Source of the DNA: Pedobacter panaciterrae
Lineage (GTDB): Bacteria; Bacteroidota; Bacteroidia; Sphingobacteriales; Sphingobacteriaceae
NCBI RefSeq assembly: GCF_013204795.1
Contig: NZ_JABMKW010000017.1
Span: forward strand, 806,001 to 870,000
Direction: 5' to 3'
DNA length: 64,000 nucleotides
The translations under genes were made by a program, and so were the position numbers. The notes beneath the pieces are model-generated. The model was not told the DNA's origin and ran no database searches. It was given only the letters and a program-made list of their open reading frames with translations. This document shows positions 26,653 to 36,430 of the stretch, one piece after another (position 1 is the stretch's first letter; every line of letters begins with the position of its first letter).

Positions 26653-27867
26653 TTATAAATGGTGATTTAAACTTTCTTGTAAAAATGGATGGTTCTTTGC
26701 GATCAAAGGTTTTTTACTTAATCCATTTAAAACGGTAAAGGTAAACAAACCTACAAAACCTATCGCTGTACCAATTTCAATGATACCAAAACCATGGTGC
26801 TCTTCTACAGTTCCAGGCATGATCATTTGGTAATAATCAACCCAGTGACCACACAATACAATGATCGACACTGTAAGTAAAATATTTTCTTGTCTTTTAT
26901 TATCTCTGTCCATCAACAGCAATAATGGCGCAAGGAAGTTTAAAATTAAATTCAGGTAGAACCAAAACTCATAGTTATCAAATCTTTTGTAAAAATATAC
27001 AGTCTCCTCAGGCATGTTTGCATAGTAGATAAGCAAAAACTGAGCGAACCATACGTAAGTCCAGAAGATAGAGAAACCAAAGATAAACTGACCTAAGTTG
27101 TGTAAATGACTGTTGTTTACCCAAGCCATGTAACCTGATTTCCTTAACAAGATAAGGATAATGGCAATAGTAGCTAAACTGCTAACCCACATTGCTGCGA
27201 AATTATACCAGCCAAACATAGTAGAGAACCAGTGTGCCTCAAGTGACATTACAGTATCAAAAGCAAATATTGGGGTAGTAAATCCATAGATTACAAGAAA
27301 TACACAAGAATACTTAAAGCTCTTTCTGTAAGAATTTAAGCCCCCTTCTAAATCTTCATTATTAGATAATCTGGCAAGTAATAATGCAAAAAAACTATAT
27401 ACTCCCAGGAAGATTACCTGACGAGCCATAAAGAAAGGCACATTTAAAAATGCTGATTTACCTTGTATTAATTTATCAAAGTTTTCGCTGTTAGGATCTG
27501 TTAACCCCGGAGCGTTCCAGTGATGATATAAATTGTGAGTATATAAACCTGCAGCCATAACAGCAATTAAAATAACTACCGCAATTGGTAGTGCTTTAGC
27601 CATTGCCTCAGGTACACGTAGTATAGAAGCAGACCAACCTGCTTGTGCTACAAATTGAACAGCTAAAAAGAATGCGCCCGACATGCAGACACAAGCGAAG
27701 TAATAAGCCATTAATAACAGGTTAGCAAAAGTACGCTCGTGAAGCGCCTCAGCCGAAAAGCCATAGCCTATAGCCAATAATCCTATTACTATAGCGATTA
27801 TGCTTAGGTTTTTTGCTTTACCTGTAAACTCAAACTGCTCAGTTAAATTATAATTATGAGTTCCCAT
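26653..27867 (-). CDS. actF: Alternative complex III subunit ActF
   Basis: A 404-residue integral membrane protein with about ten helices and no cofactor motif, as expected for ActF (a homologue of ActC-like membrane subunits). Segments such as YNFAAMWVSSLATIAIILILL and MEEHHGF-type histidine loops near the C-terminus are typical. It is the last act gene before the oxidase genes. In the complex it would help form the quinol-facing membrane part. Confidence 0.9.
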   Translation of the reverse strand: MGTHNYNLTEQFEFTGKAKNLSIIAIVIGLLAIGYGFSAEALHERTFANLLLMAYYFACVCMSGAFFLAVQFVAQAGWSASILRVPEAMAKALPIAVVILIAVMAAGLYTHNLYHHWNAPGLTDPNSENFDKLIQGKSAFLNVPFFMARQVIFLGVYSFFALLLARLSNNEDLEGGLNSYRKSFKYSCVFLVIYGFTTPIFAFDTVMSLEAHWFSTMFGWYNFAAMWVSSLATIAIILILLRKSGYMAWVNNSHLHNLGQFIFGFSIFWTYVWFAQFLLIYYANMPEETVYFYKRFDNYEFWFYLNLILNFLAPLLLLMDRDNKRQENILLTVSIIVLCGHWVDYYQMIMPGTVEEHHGFGIIEIGTAIGFVGLFTFTVLNGLSKKPLIAKNHPFLQESLNHHL

Positions 27868-27881
27868 TTATTTCTTCTTTT

Positions 27882-28472
27882 CTATTTTGCTTTTTGTAAT
27901 TGTTGTACATAAAGTACTACTTTCCATCTCTCTTCTGGTGATAATTGAGATGCGTATGAACCCATCATGTTAACACCATATTTAATTGTATGATAAATCT
28001 TACCTGCGGATAGATCTTTCATTAAACCGCCCCTTGAAGAGGTTTTCTCAGGATCATGAAATGATGGAACACCATTAATTTTTTCCAATTTAACAAGGTG
28101 ACCTTGTCCATCACCTTCTTTACCATGGCAAGGTGAGCAAAATGCATTAAATAAATGCTGACCTTGTAAAAGATTCTGTTCGGTTAATGGCAAACTGTTT
28201 ATCAATTTAACACCAGCTTCTTCATAACCTTCTTTTGTATTTGGATAAACATCTTCCTCAACAAATCCAACCGGAGCGGTATGTTTCGGTGGAGTTTGTG
28301 CGGTTTGTCCATTTGCAAAGTTCTTATTTGCCTGATCCGGGTTATAAGCAATCGGATCATACATATTCCTTGCGTATTCTAAACCCGTACTACGTTTATC
28401 TCTGCATGCTGAAAAAATAACAGCAGTGGCAAGAATACAAAACGAGGTTAAAACTACTTTATTCCTATTCAT
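27882..28472 (-). CDS. actE: Alternative complex III monoheme cytochrome c lipoprotein ActE
   Basis: I place the start at the ATG at 28472 (MNRNKVVLTSF), which gives a clean lipoprotein signal ending VIFSAC and overlaps the actD stop by 8 nt. Upstream ATGs at 28481 and 28493 would lengthen the overlap. The mature protein is about 170 residues with one heme site, FCSPCHGKEGDG, and a distal methionine candidate in GVNMMGSYA. ActE passes electrons from the iron-sulfur/heme core toward the oxidase. Confidence 0.88.
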   Translation of the reverse strand: MNRNKVVLTSFCILATAVIFSACRDKRSTGLEYARNMYDPIAYNPDQANKNFANGQTAQTPPKHTAPVGFVEEDVYPNTKEGYEEAGVKLINSLPLTEQNLLQGQHLFNAFCSPCHGKEGDGQGHLVKLEKINGVPSFHDPEKTSSRGGLMKDLSAGKIYHTIKYGVNMMGSYASQLSPEERWKVVLYVQQLQKAK

Positions 28473-29001
28473 AGCTAACATACTTCCTTTCATTATACTT
28501 TACTTCTAAAGCACCAGCTTCTTTTAATAAATCATCTATCTTACTGTGCTCAGCATTTTCTTTTGCATCAATAGCAATAATAAACCTGTCATTTGTTGCT
28601 CTTAAATCCATTACTCTTGGAGCTCTTCCCGGAAACAAATGGGTTGAAGCATAGTAAGAACCAACCAGACCAAAAGCACAAAATAAGATGGTAAGCTCAA
28701 ACGTAATTGGAATAAAATCCGGTAATGCGAAATGCGGTTTACCACCAATGTTAATTGGCCAATCATACGCTGCAGCAAAGTACACAAATGACAACATGGT
28801 CATTGTACCAGTAATTCCAAAAAAGAAAGCTGCTATATCCAACCTTGAACGTTTAACACCAAGCTTTGCCTCAATACCGTGGATTGGCATAGGTGTATAA
28901 ACATCATGTATCTTAATGTTATTATCCTGCAATTTTTGAATTCCATGCATCATTTCATCAGGATCACCAAAACTGCCTAAAATATATTTGATATTATTCA
29001 T
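28465..29001 (-). CDS. actD: Alternative complex III subunit ActD (DUF3341)
   Basis: A 178-residue membrane protein of the DUF3341 family with two transmembrane helices (about 60-80 and 100-125). The N-terminal part has IHDVYTPMPIHGIEAKLGVKRSRL, characteristic of the family. The adjoining actC ends 2 nt before it and actE overlaps its end. It is a structural subunit without cofactors. Confidence 0.9.
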   Translation of the reverse strand: MNNIKYILGSFGDPDEMMHGIQKLQDNNIKIHDVYTPMPIHGIEAKLGVKRSRLDIAAFFFGITGTMTMLSFVYFAAAYDWPINIGGKPHFALPDFIPITFELTILFCAFGLVGSYYASTHLFPGRAPRVMDLRATNDRFIIAIDAKENAEHSKIDDLLKEAGALEVKYNERKYVSYE

Positions 29002-29003
29002 TG

Positions 29004-30476
29004 TTATATTTTTGCGTAATCTTCTTGTTTAACACTATCAAATTTCTCTAAAGACTCAATGTATTCTGCTACATGTTCTTTTTCAAGATGTCCTTCTTTA
29101 ATCTGCTCCAGTTTAGCTTGCTCACTTGCACTCTTAAGTAATAGTTTTACCTCTGCTATAGCAATAGAAGGCAATACTCTTAAGAACAATAAGAACAACG
29201 TAAAGAACACACCTATTGATCCTACGAACACACTTACGTCAACCCAAGATGGATAGAACATAGCCCAGCTCGATGGTAGGTAATCACGGTGTAATGAAGT
29301 TACAATGATTACGAAACGCTCAAACCACATACCTATATTTACTACAATAGATAAGATCCAGGTAGCTGCAATACTGGTACGGATCTTTTTGAACCATAAC
29401 AACTGCGGAGAAATCACGTTACATGTCATCATCATCCAGTATGCCCACCAGTAAGGTCCTGTTGAACGGTTGATGAAAGCATATTGCTCATATTCAGAAC
29501 CTGAATACCAGGCAATGAAGAATTCTGTTAAGTAAGCAACACCTACGATAGATCCGGTTAAGATAATGATTTTATTCATCGACTCAATGTGGAACATGGT
29601 GATGTAGTTCTCAAGACCTAATACTTTACGTGCAACCAATAATAAGGTTAACACCATTGCAAATCCTGAGAAGATCGCCCCTGCCACGAAATAAGGAGGG
29701 AAGATTGTAGTGTGCCATCCTGGAATTACCGAAGTTGCAAAGTCCATAGATACAATCGTGTGTACCGAAAGTACCAGAGGTGTAGAGATACCAGCTAAGA
29801 TGATAGATACAGCCTCAAATCGTTGCCATGTCTTAACGTTTCCAGCCCATCCGAATGACATGATTGAATAAACTTTACGTCTTAATCCGGTTGCGCGGTC
29901 ACGAATAGTCGCGATATCAGGTAAAAGACCTGTATACCAGAATAAAAGCGATACCGAGAAATAAGTAGAGATCGCAAACATATCCCAAACTAGTGGAGAG
30001 TTAAAGTTAACCCAAAGTGATCCGAACTGATTTGGTAAAGGAAGTACCCAATATGCTAACCATGGTCTACCCATGTGAGATACAACATATGTAGCCGCAC
30101 AAATAACGGCAAATATGGTCATCGCCTCAGCAGAGCGGTTAATAGAGTTACGCCAGTTCTGACGGAAGAGTAATAATACCGCCGAAATCAACGTTCCTGC
30201 GTGACCAATACCTACCCACCATACGAAACCGGTAATATCCCAGGCCCATCCTACTGTTTTATTTAAACCCCATGCTCCGATACCGAACCAAAAGGTATAC
30301 CCCACAGCTACTACCCAAAGGGTAGCACCGCAAAGTGCAATTATAAATCCAATCCACCATGCCCTGTTAGGCTTATTCTCAACTGGCATTAAAATATCGT
30401 CCGTAATTTTTGCATACGTGATATTCTTGCCGGTGATTAATGGTTCTCTTAATATTGATTCGTTATGTCCTGACAT
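29004..30476 (-). CDS. actC: Alternative complex III subunit ActC (NrfD-like)
   Basis: A 490-residue polytopic protein with about ten helices, of the NrfD/PsrC family. It carries characteristic WWVGIGHAGTLISAVL and LPNQFGSLWVNFNSPLVWD segments. It is the membrane subunit thought to hold the quinol site and to pair with ActF. It is next to actB and actD with gaps of 23 nt and 2 nt. Confidence 0.92.
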   Translation of the reverse strand: MSGHNESILREPLITGKNITYAKITDDILMPVENKPNRAWWIGFIIALCGATLWVVAVGYTFWFGIGAWGLNKTVGWAWDITGFVWWVGIGHAGTLISAVLLLFRQNWRNSINRSAEAMTIFAVICAATYVVSHMGRPWLAYWVLPLPNQFGSLWVNFNSPLVWDMFAISTYFSVSLLFWYTGLLPDIATIRDRATGLRRKVYSIMSFGWAGNVKTWQRFEAVSIILAGISTPLVLSVHTIVSMDFATSVIPGWHTTIFPPYFVAGAIFSGFAMVLTLLLVARKVLGLENYITMFHIESMNKIIILTGSIVGVAYLTEFFIAWYSGSEYEQYAFINRSTGPYWWAYWMMMTCNVISPQLLWFKKIRTSIAATWILSIVVNIGMWFERFVIIVTSLHRDYLPSSWAMFYPSWVDVSVFVGSIGVFFTLFLLFLRVLPSIAIAEVKLLLKSASEQAKLEQIKEGHLEKEHVAEYIESLEKFDSVKQEDYAKI

Positions 30477-30499
30477 AATTTATTTTCTTTAATATCAGC

Positions 30500-33400
30500 T
30501 TACGCTTGTACTGTTGTATCTGTATTTCTAATTTTTGTCATATAACCTATACCCGGTTGTACGTTTATCTCTTCTAAAACATAGTAAATACGTTCACTAC
30601 GTAATGCTTTAGATACTTCCGAGTTAGGATCGTTGCCATCTCCAAAGATGATTGCATTGGCAGAACAAGCTTGCTGACAAGCCATTTTGATATCGCCATC
30701 TTTTAACGGGCGTTTTTCAATTTTAGCTTGTAATTTACCTGCTTGAATACGCTGAATACACATAGAGCATTTCTCCATAACACCTCTTGAACGCGTAGTT
30801 ACATCAGGGTTAAGAACCAACTGAGTAAATTCATTATTCAAGTAGTTATCGAAGCGTGAATCATTCCAGTAGTTAAACCAGTTGAAACGACGCACTTTAT
30901 ATGGACAGTTGTTTGCACAATAACGTGTACCCACACAACGGTTATAAGCCATGTGGTTCAAGCCATCTGATGAGTGTACTGTTGCCAATACCGGACAAAC
31001 AGTCTCACAAGGAGCATGATCACAATGCTGACAAAGCATTGGCTGATGAACTACAGAAACGTTATCAAGGTTATCTAAATGAGCAATTTCTTTCTCTTTA
31101 GTTACTGAATTGATGCCATTTCCATGTTCGCCATGAGCATGTGCCTCTTCTGCATGACCTTCACCTTCAACATTAAAGCTGTAATAACGGTCAATACGAA
31201 TCCAGTGCATCTCTCTACGTCTGCGTACCTCTGTTTTACCTACAACCGGAATGTTATTTTCCACGTTACAAGCAACAATACAAGAACCACAACCAGTACA
31301 AGCATTCAAATCGATTGCCATAACCCAGTTGTTACCTGGCTTCTCATATTTATCCCACAGATCGTAAGTTTTATGCTTTGCGTGGTCATTACCTGAACCA
31401 GCAGCGGGATTCTTTTTATATTCTGTAAAAGTAGCTTCGCGAATAATATTTCTACCCTCAAAAGAGTGGTGAGTTTGCGTTTGAGCCAGCTCTTCAGTTT
31501 TTCCTGTTCCAGAAAGCTTAACGGTAGTTGCATACTTAGAAGTACCATTAGTAAAGCTTACAAATGGATAAGCATTTTTTCCAACGTTATCTCCAGCTTT
31601 ACCAACCTTTGTACGTCCGTAACCTAAAGCAACTGAAGCTGTTCCCTGAGCTTGTCCTGGCTGAATAAGCACAGGTAACTCAATTTCATAACCTTTATCG
31701 TCTTTTATCGAAACAATATCAAACTCTTTAAAGCCTAATTCTTTAGCAAATTTAGGTGCTAAGGCAATGTAGTTATCCCAGGTTACTTTAGAAACAGGAT
31801 CAGGTAGTTCTTGTAAGAATGCATTGTTTGCATGTTTACCGTCTCTCATCGGAATACTTTCGTAAACCTGTAACTCGATATCTTTAGCTAAAGCCTTACT
31901 GTTATTTACAATCGAAGGTATTACAGCTGCAAGCGATAAGCTAAATGTATATGTGCCGGCAGGTTTCAATGCCGAAGCAAAAACCCCTGTTTGCAATACA
32001 TCTTGCCATGTTTTACCTAAAGCAGGTAAAATGCTTTTTTCCCAGTTATTACGTACATACTGATAATATTCTTTAACCGGACCGTTAGACCAGATTAAAA
32101 GACTTTCCTCAGCCTGACGTGAGTTAAACACAGGGTTAATGGTTGGCTGTACAATTGAATAATATCCTTCATATGCGTTAGCATCACCCCACGACTCTAA
32201 ATAGTTATGGTTAATGGCAATTACATTACATAATGTTGAAGTCTCATCTTTTCTGTCAGAGAAAGAAACTTTTAAACCAACTTTAGCTAATCCATCAGTA
32301 AATCCTTTAGCATTTGCAACGTCATAAGCAGGGTTGCTATCTAAGAAAAATACTGCAGCAACCTCACCTCTGTTCATTTCGTTGATAAACTCAGCAAATT
32401 CTGCGTCATTACCAGCGTAACGTTTACAAGGGTTATCAAGATCTATAGTAGTACCGTAGCTACCAATTGCCGAGTTAATTGCATTTACCAATATTTGGGT
32501 AGATACATCATTCGAACCTGAAACTACAAGTGACTTTCCTTTATTTTGTAATAATTCTTTAGCTATTAATTTAAGTGCTTTATCAGCAGTAACATTATTA
32601 GGTAAAGCAGCACCAGCTAAAGCGTTTCCGGTAATTGCATTATATAAAGCAATTAAAGCAGGTCCTTCTTCTGATAATTTAACCGGAACACGGGTATCTG
32701 CGTTTGTTCCTGTTAAGCTCATACCAGCTTCGAATTGGAAGTGGCGAGACATCTTACCAGCTTTCAAAGATTTGTGATCTCTGTTCGAAACGTACTGTGA
32801 AGTAAATTCTTCTCCGCTAATCCAGGTACCTAAAAAGTCTGCTCCGAAACTTACAATCAGATCAGCCTTATCAAAGTTATATTTAGGAATAACAGCTTTA
32901 CCAAAGCTATTTTCATTTGCTTTAATAATACCTGTATAAGAAACAGCATCATACTGAACATGCTTAGTAGTTGGATAAGCAGTTGTAAAATCAGCAACAA
33001 CCGCTTTAGTAGAGGGGCTGCTTACTGAAGATGAAACAATACGAATTTTCTTTCCTGAAGCCTGAGCCTTATTTAACTCTGCCTGTACAAACTTATCTAT
33101 CTCAGCCCAGTTACTCTCTGCATCTTTTAATACAGGAGCTTTAAGTTTTGAAACATCATAAAGATCCAATACAGAAGCCTGAGCCTGAGCATCAGTACCA
33201 CAATTAAACGTTCCTGCATTAGGATTTGGTTCAATTTTAATTGGTCTTCCCTCTCTTGTTTTAACTAAAACACTTTGTCCGTTAAAACTTGAAACATAAT
33301 AGTTCGGTATACCCGGAACTACCTCTTCAGGTTTAACCAGGTAAGGAATTGATTTGTGAACAGGAGCAGTTTGACAAGCTGCCAGCGTTACCGCACCCAA

Positions 33401-33577
33401 CCCAAAGCCTAAAGCCTTTAAAAAGTCACGGCGTGGAGTTACTGTACTTAACCCTGCTTCATTTAAAACATCTTCTATTGGAAGTGGCTCAGCAAATTCG
33501 TTTTTGTTATTTTCAACAAAATCCGGAGTGTTTTTATACTCTTCTAAGCCTTTCCAGTATTTTTTATTGCTTTCCAT
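30500..33577 (-). CDS. actB: Alternative complex III iron-sulfur/molybdopterin-fold subunit ActB
   Basis: A 1025-residue protein. A variant Tat-type signal is internal to the N-terminus (TPRRDFLKALGFGLG, followed by LAAC), so export may be noncanonical. An oxidoreductase-fold part without a visible Mo-ligand follows. The C-terminal ferredoxin domain has four cysteine clusters: CTGCGSCIVAC, CQHCDHAPCETVC, CVGTRYCANNCPY and CSMC with CQQAC. In ActB proteins these carry three [4Fe-4S] and one [3Fe-4S] centres. It sits between actA and actC. Confidence 0.93.
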   Translation of the reverse strand: MESNKKYWKGLEEYKNTPDFVENNKNEFAEPLPIEDVLNEAGLSTVTPRRDFLKALGFGLGAVTLAACQTAPVHKSIPYLVKPEEVVPGIPNYYVSSFNGQSVLVKTREGRPIKIEPNPNAGTFNCGTDAQAQASVLDLYDVSKLKAPVLKDAESNWAEIDKFVQAELNKAQASGKKIRIVSSSVSSPSTKAVVADFTTAYPTTKHVQYDAVSYTGIIKANENSFGKAVIPKYNFDKADLIVSFGADFLGTWISGEEFTSQYVSNRDHKSLKAGKMSRHFQFEAGMSLTGTNADTRVPVKLSEEGPALIALYNAITGNALAGAALPNNVTADKALKLIAKELLQNKGKSLVVSGSNDVSTQILVNAINSAIGSYGTTIDLDNPCKRYAGNDAEFAEFINEMNRGEVAAVFFLDSNPAYDVANAKGFTDGLAKVGLKVSFSDRKDETSTLCNVIAINHNYLESWGDANAYEGYYSIVQPTINPVFNSRQAEESLLIWSNGPVKEYYQYVRNNWEKSILPALGKTWQDVLQTGVFASALKPAGTYTFSLSLAAVIPSIVNNSKALAKDIELQVYESIPMRDGKHANNAFLQELPDPVSKVTWDNYIALAPKFAKELGFKEFDIVSIKDDKGYEIELPVLIQPGQAQGTASVALGYGRTKVGKAGDNVGKNAYPFVSFTNGTSKYATTVKLSGTGKTEELAQTQTHHSFEGRNIIREATFTEYKKNPAAGSGNDHAKHKTYDLWDKYEKPGNNWVMAIDLNACTGCGSCIVACNVENNIPVVGKTEVRRRREMHWIRIDRYYSFNVEGEGHAEEAHAHGEHGNGINSVTKEKEIAHLDNLDNVSVVHQPMLCQHCDHAPCETVCPVLATVHSSDGLNHMAYNRCVGTRYCANNCPYKVRRFNWFNYWNDSRFDNYLNNEFTQLVLNPDVTTRSRGVMEKCSMCIQRIQAGKLQAKIEKRPLKDGDIKMACQQACSANAIIFGDGNDPNSEVSKALRSERIYYVLEEINVQPGIGYMTKIRNTDTTVQA

Positions 33578-33624
33578 TTAAGCTATATTACTGTTTATCG
33601 AACGTTCTTTTTATTAAACTCTAA

Positions 33625-34917
33625 TTAATAGTGGCACTTACCACATTCTAAACCACCCAAAGCTGCAGGAGTGATTTTCTCACCTTTCTTGATTTTCTCA
33701 TGCGCTTCAATGATCTTATCATAGAATGCATTTCCTTTAACTTCAAGTTTGGTGTCTTTATGACAGTTAACACACCATTTCATGGTAAGTGGAGAGTATT
33801 GATATATCTCTTCCATTGTATCAACCGGACCATGACATGCAAAGCAAACAGGCTCATTAGGTTTCAAACCTTTCTCTTTTCTGATAGCTTCTTCACCTAC
33901 AACTACGTGTTGAGAGTGATTAAAGTAAGCGAAGTCAGGAAGGTTGTGAACACGAACCCATTCAACTGGTTTTTCTTTTGAGTGATCATAAGTCATAGTT
34001 GCCGGATCATATCCAAGGGCAGTATAGATCTTTTGAATCTCTGGTGAAATCTCGCCATCATATTTCTCTGTTGCCTGCACTGATTTGTGACAGTTCATAC
34101 AAACATTCAAAGATGGAATGGTTGAGTTTTTCGATTTAAATGCACCAGCATGGCAATACTGACAATCAATTTGATTGGTACCTGCGTGCAGCTCATGCGA
34201 GAACTTGATCGGTTGTACAGGTTGGTAACCAGTATGAACACCTGTATCCCACATACCCATCCAGCCAAATGAACCTAAGGTTATAATTAAGCCCAGGATG
34301 AAGAAAAATACAAATTTCTTATTCTTAAATAATCTTTTAACACCTGTACCTAAAGAAACGCTATCTTCTTCCGCAAGAACAACTCCTTGTTTTTGAAGTA
34401 TCAAACGCTCTAACATTTTTATCGCACGACCTAAAACGATCAATACAATAATAGATATCAGGATAATTGCGGCAACCCCTGCGATTGAAAAACTGGAAAC
34501 ACCTTCAGAAGCACTTTCTGTTGCTGCTTTATCTCCTTCTTTCTTAGGCTCACCTGCCTTAGCGTAAGCTATAATGTTTTTAATTTGATCATCAGTCAAA
34601 CGTGGAAATGTTGTCATCTCCGCAGCTGAGAACTTAGAAGCCTCTATGGCTTGCTTGTCTCCTGCATCAACTAACGCTTTCCAGTTTCTGATCCACTTGA
34701 TTGCAAAAGCTTCATCAAGCTCATTAAGTTTTGCTGTTAATGCCGGACCAGTACTGTTACGATCTAACTGGTGACAAGAATTACAATTATCCTTAAATAG
34801 TTTGCGGCCCTCTACTACATCTTGTGCCTGTGTTGCAGAAACGATTAAAACAGATAGAGCCGTAAACATGAATGCCGACTTCCAAACTCTTCTAACGATC
34901 AATGAGATATCCCTCAT
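33625..34917 (-). CDS. actA: Alternative complex III multiheme cytochrome c ActA, fused to an N-terminal monoheme domain
   Basis: A 430-residue protein with six CxxCH sites. The first (CNSCH, about residue 45) lies in an N-terminal class I cytochrome c domain after a signal peptide. Two membrane helices (about 143-165 and 197-220) follow. Five further sites (CQYCH, CMNCH, CFACH, CVNCH, CGKCH) form the pentaheme core typical of ActA. It is the first gene of the cluster, immediately downstream of a good promoter. Quinol oxidation feeds these hemes. Confidence 0.93.
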   Translation of the reverse strand: MRDISLIVRRVWKSAFMFTALSVLIVSATQAQDVVEGRKLFKDNCNSCHQLDRNSTGPALTAKLNELDEAFAIKWIRNWKALVDAGDKQAIEASKFSAAEMTTFPRLTDDQIKNIIAYAKAGEPKKEGDKAATESASEGVSSFSIAGVAAIILISIIVLIVLGRAIKMLERLILQKQGVVLAEEDSVSLGTGVKRLFKNKKFVFFFILGLIITLGSFGWMGMWDTGVHTGYQPVQPIKFSHELHAGTNQIDCQYCHAGAFKSKNSTIPSLNVCMNCHKSVQATEKYDGEISPEIQKIYTALGYDPATMTYDHSKEKPVEWVRVHNLPDFAYFNHSQHVVVGEEAIRKEKGLKPNEPVCFACHGPVDTMEEIYQYSPLTMKWCVNCHKDTKLEVKGNAFYDKIIEAHEKIKKGEKITPAALGGLECGKCHY

Positions 34918-34998
34918 AATGAGTATTTTATGCTATTTTTTAAAAAACTTTATAAACGCAATTGGCTTTTAAACTTAGGTCCTTCACCAAAACGTCCA

Positions 34999-35032
34999 CA
35001 AAAGTAAAATTTATTAACTTACCAATGACAAA
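34999..35032 (-). promoter_or_regulatory. Promoter of the actABCDEF-oxidase cluster
   Basis: On the minus strand, TTTG (35029-35032) is followed after 22 nt by TACTTTTG (34999-35006), matching the Bacteroidota TTTG / TAnnTTTG arrangement. It predicts a leader of about 75 nt before the actA start at 34917. Confidence 0.6.
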
Positions 35033-35094
35033 TAAATGACAGTAAATACAATTTATAATCAATCTAAATAGTTCGTTTTTTATGCTTTAAACGA

Positions 35095-35127
35095 CGAAAA
35101 TCAGCATTTTTTTAAAAATCACTGATT
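35095..35127 (-). terminator. Candidate terminator of the deoxyhypusine-synthase-like gene
   Basis: On the minus strand, AATCAG...ATTTTT pairs with AAAAAT...CTGATT with small interior mismatches and is followed by TTTT. A second hairpin, AAGTCCT (35135-35141) with AGGACTT (35153-35159), lies between it and the stop codon at 35171. Confidence 0.45.
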
Positions 35128-35170
35128 CCATTTTAAGTCCTACTTTCAAAGCAGGACTTGTTAATTTAAA

Positions 35171-36151
35171 TTACATTTTTAATATCCACGCAAAGATCAG
35201 TGGCGCCACTATAGTCGCATCCGATTCTACAATGAATTTCGGTGTATTTATATCCAACTTACCCCAGGTAATTTTTTCATTAGGAACTGCCCCTGAATAT
35301 GAGCCGTATGAAGTTGTCGAATCAGAGATCTGACAGAAGTAACTCCAAAATGGAATATTCTCCATTTCCAAGTCCTGATACAACATTGGAACCACACATA
35401 TAGGAAAATCTCCAGCTATACCACCGCCTATCTGAAAGAATCCAATTCCTTTACCATCGCTGTTTTTGATATACCAATCTGCTAACCAGCCCATGTACTC
35501 AATACCACTTTTCATGGTAGTTGCTTTAACTTCTGATTTCATCACATATGAGGCAAAGATGTTACCCATTGTAGAATCTTCCCATCCCGGAACAACAATT
35601 GGCAAATTCTTTTCTGCCGCTGCCAGCATCCATGAATTCTTAGGATCAATTTCATAATATTGTTCCAAATCTCCGCTTAACAACATTTTATACATAAACT
35701 CATGCGGGAAATAACGTTCTCCTGCATTGTCTGCATCTTTCCAGATTTTATAAATATGTTTTTGCAATCTGCGAAATGCTTCTTCTTCAGGAATACAAGT
35801 GTCGGTAACACGATTGTAATGGTTCTCTAATAAATCCCATTCATCCTGAGGGCTCAAGTCGCGATAGTTAGGAACTCGTTTATAATGTGAGTGCGCAACA
35901 AGGTTCATAATATCTTCTTCCAGATTCGCACCTGTACATGAAATAATTGATACTTTGTCCTGACGAATCATCTCAGCCAGTGAAATTCCCAATTCTGCGG
36001 TACTCATCGCGCCAGCTAGCGTGATCATCATTTTACCACCTTCATCTAAGTGCGTTTCATATCCCTTAGCTGCATCCATCATTGCGGCTGCATTAAAATG
36101 GAGATAATTGCGCTCCATGAATTGAGATATAGGTCCTCTTGTTGTACTCAT
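35171..36151 (-). CDS. Deoxyhypusine synthase family protein
   Basis: A 326-residue Rossmann-fold protein that matches deoxyhypusine or homospermidine synthases. The LAGAMSTAELGISLAEMI segment, SIISCTGANLEEDIMNLVAH and the C-terminal NEKITWGK (K298, at the catalytic lysine position) are present. These enzymes transfer an aminobutyl group from spermidine. Bacteria lack the eIF5A substrate, so the role here is probably polyamine metabolism (for example homospermidine) or is unknown. The gene is monocistronic, with its own -7 box and terminator. Confidence 0.88.
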   Translation of the reverse strand: MSTTRGPISQFMERNYLHFNAAAMMDAAKGYETHLDEGGKMMITLAGAMSTAELGISLAEMIRQDKVSIISCTGANLEEDIMNLVAHSHYKRVPNYRDLSPQDEWDLLENHYNRVTDTCIPEEEAFRRLQKHIYKIWKDADNAGERYFPHEFMYKMLLSGDLEQYYEIDPKNSWMLAAAEKNLPIVVPGWEDSTMGNIFASYVMKSEVKATTMKSGIEYMGWLADWYIKNSDGKGIGFFQIGGGIAGDFPICVVPMLYQDLEMENIPFWSYFCQISDSTTSYGSYSGAVPNEKITWGKLDINTPKFIVESDATIVAPLIFAWILKM

Positions 36152-36173
36152 TTTGATCTTAATTTTGTTGCCG

Positions 36174-36181
36174 CAAAAATA
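36174..36181 (-). promoter_or_regulatory. Candidate -7 box of the deoxyhypusine-synthase-like gene
   Basis: TATTTTTG on the minus strand, 22 nt upstream of the ATG at 36151. The surrounding 16-mer (36170-36185) recurs exactly at 38342-38357, at another -7 box. The gap 36152-36430 otherwise shows no gene. Confidence 0.5.
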
Positions 36182-36430
36182 GGCAAATAATCTTAATGCC
36201 CTAATTGTACTTCACCTCTCCTTAAAAACAGGTACAACTACCTGTCTTATCTAAAGCAAGATTCTATCTTAACAATACAAACAACACGGTTTTTCTTCTT
36301 ATAACGACCTTTTCTCTTCATGTAAAAATCTAGTTAGGATAAGTTCCAAACTTTAGGATTCAATTTCAAACACTGGCCTTAAAGTTGCTAGGCAGAACTG
36401 ATAATTAAATTTTTCTACTATTTTAGGCCA

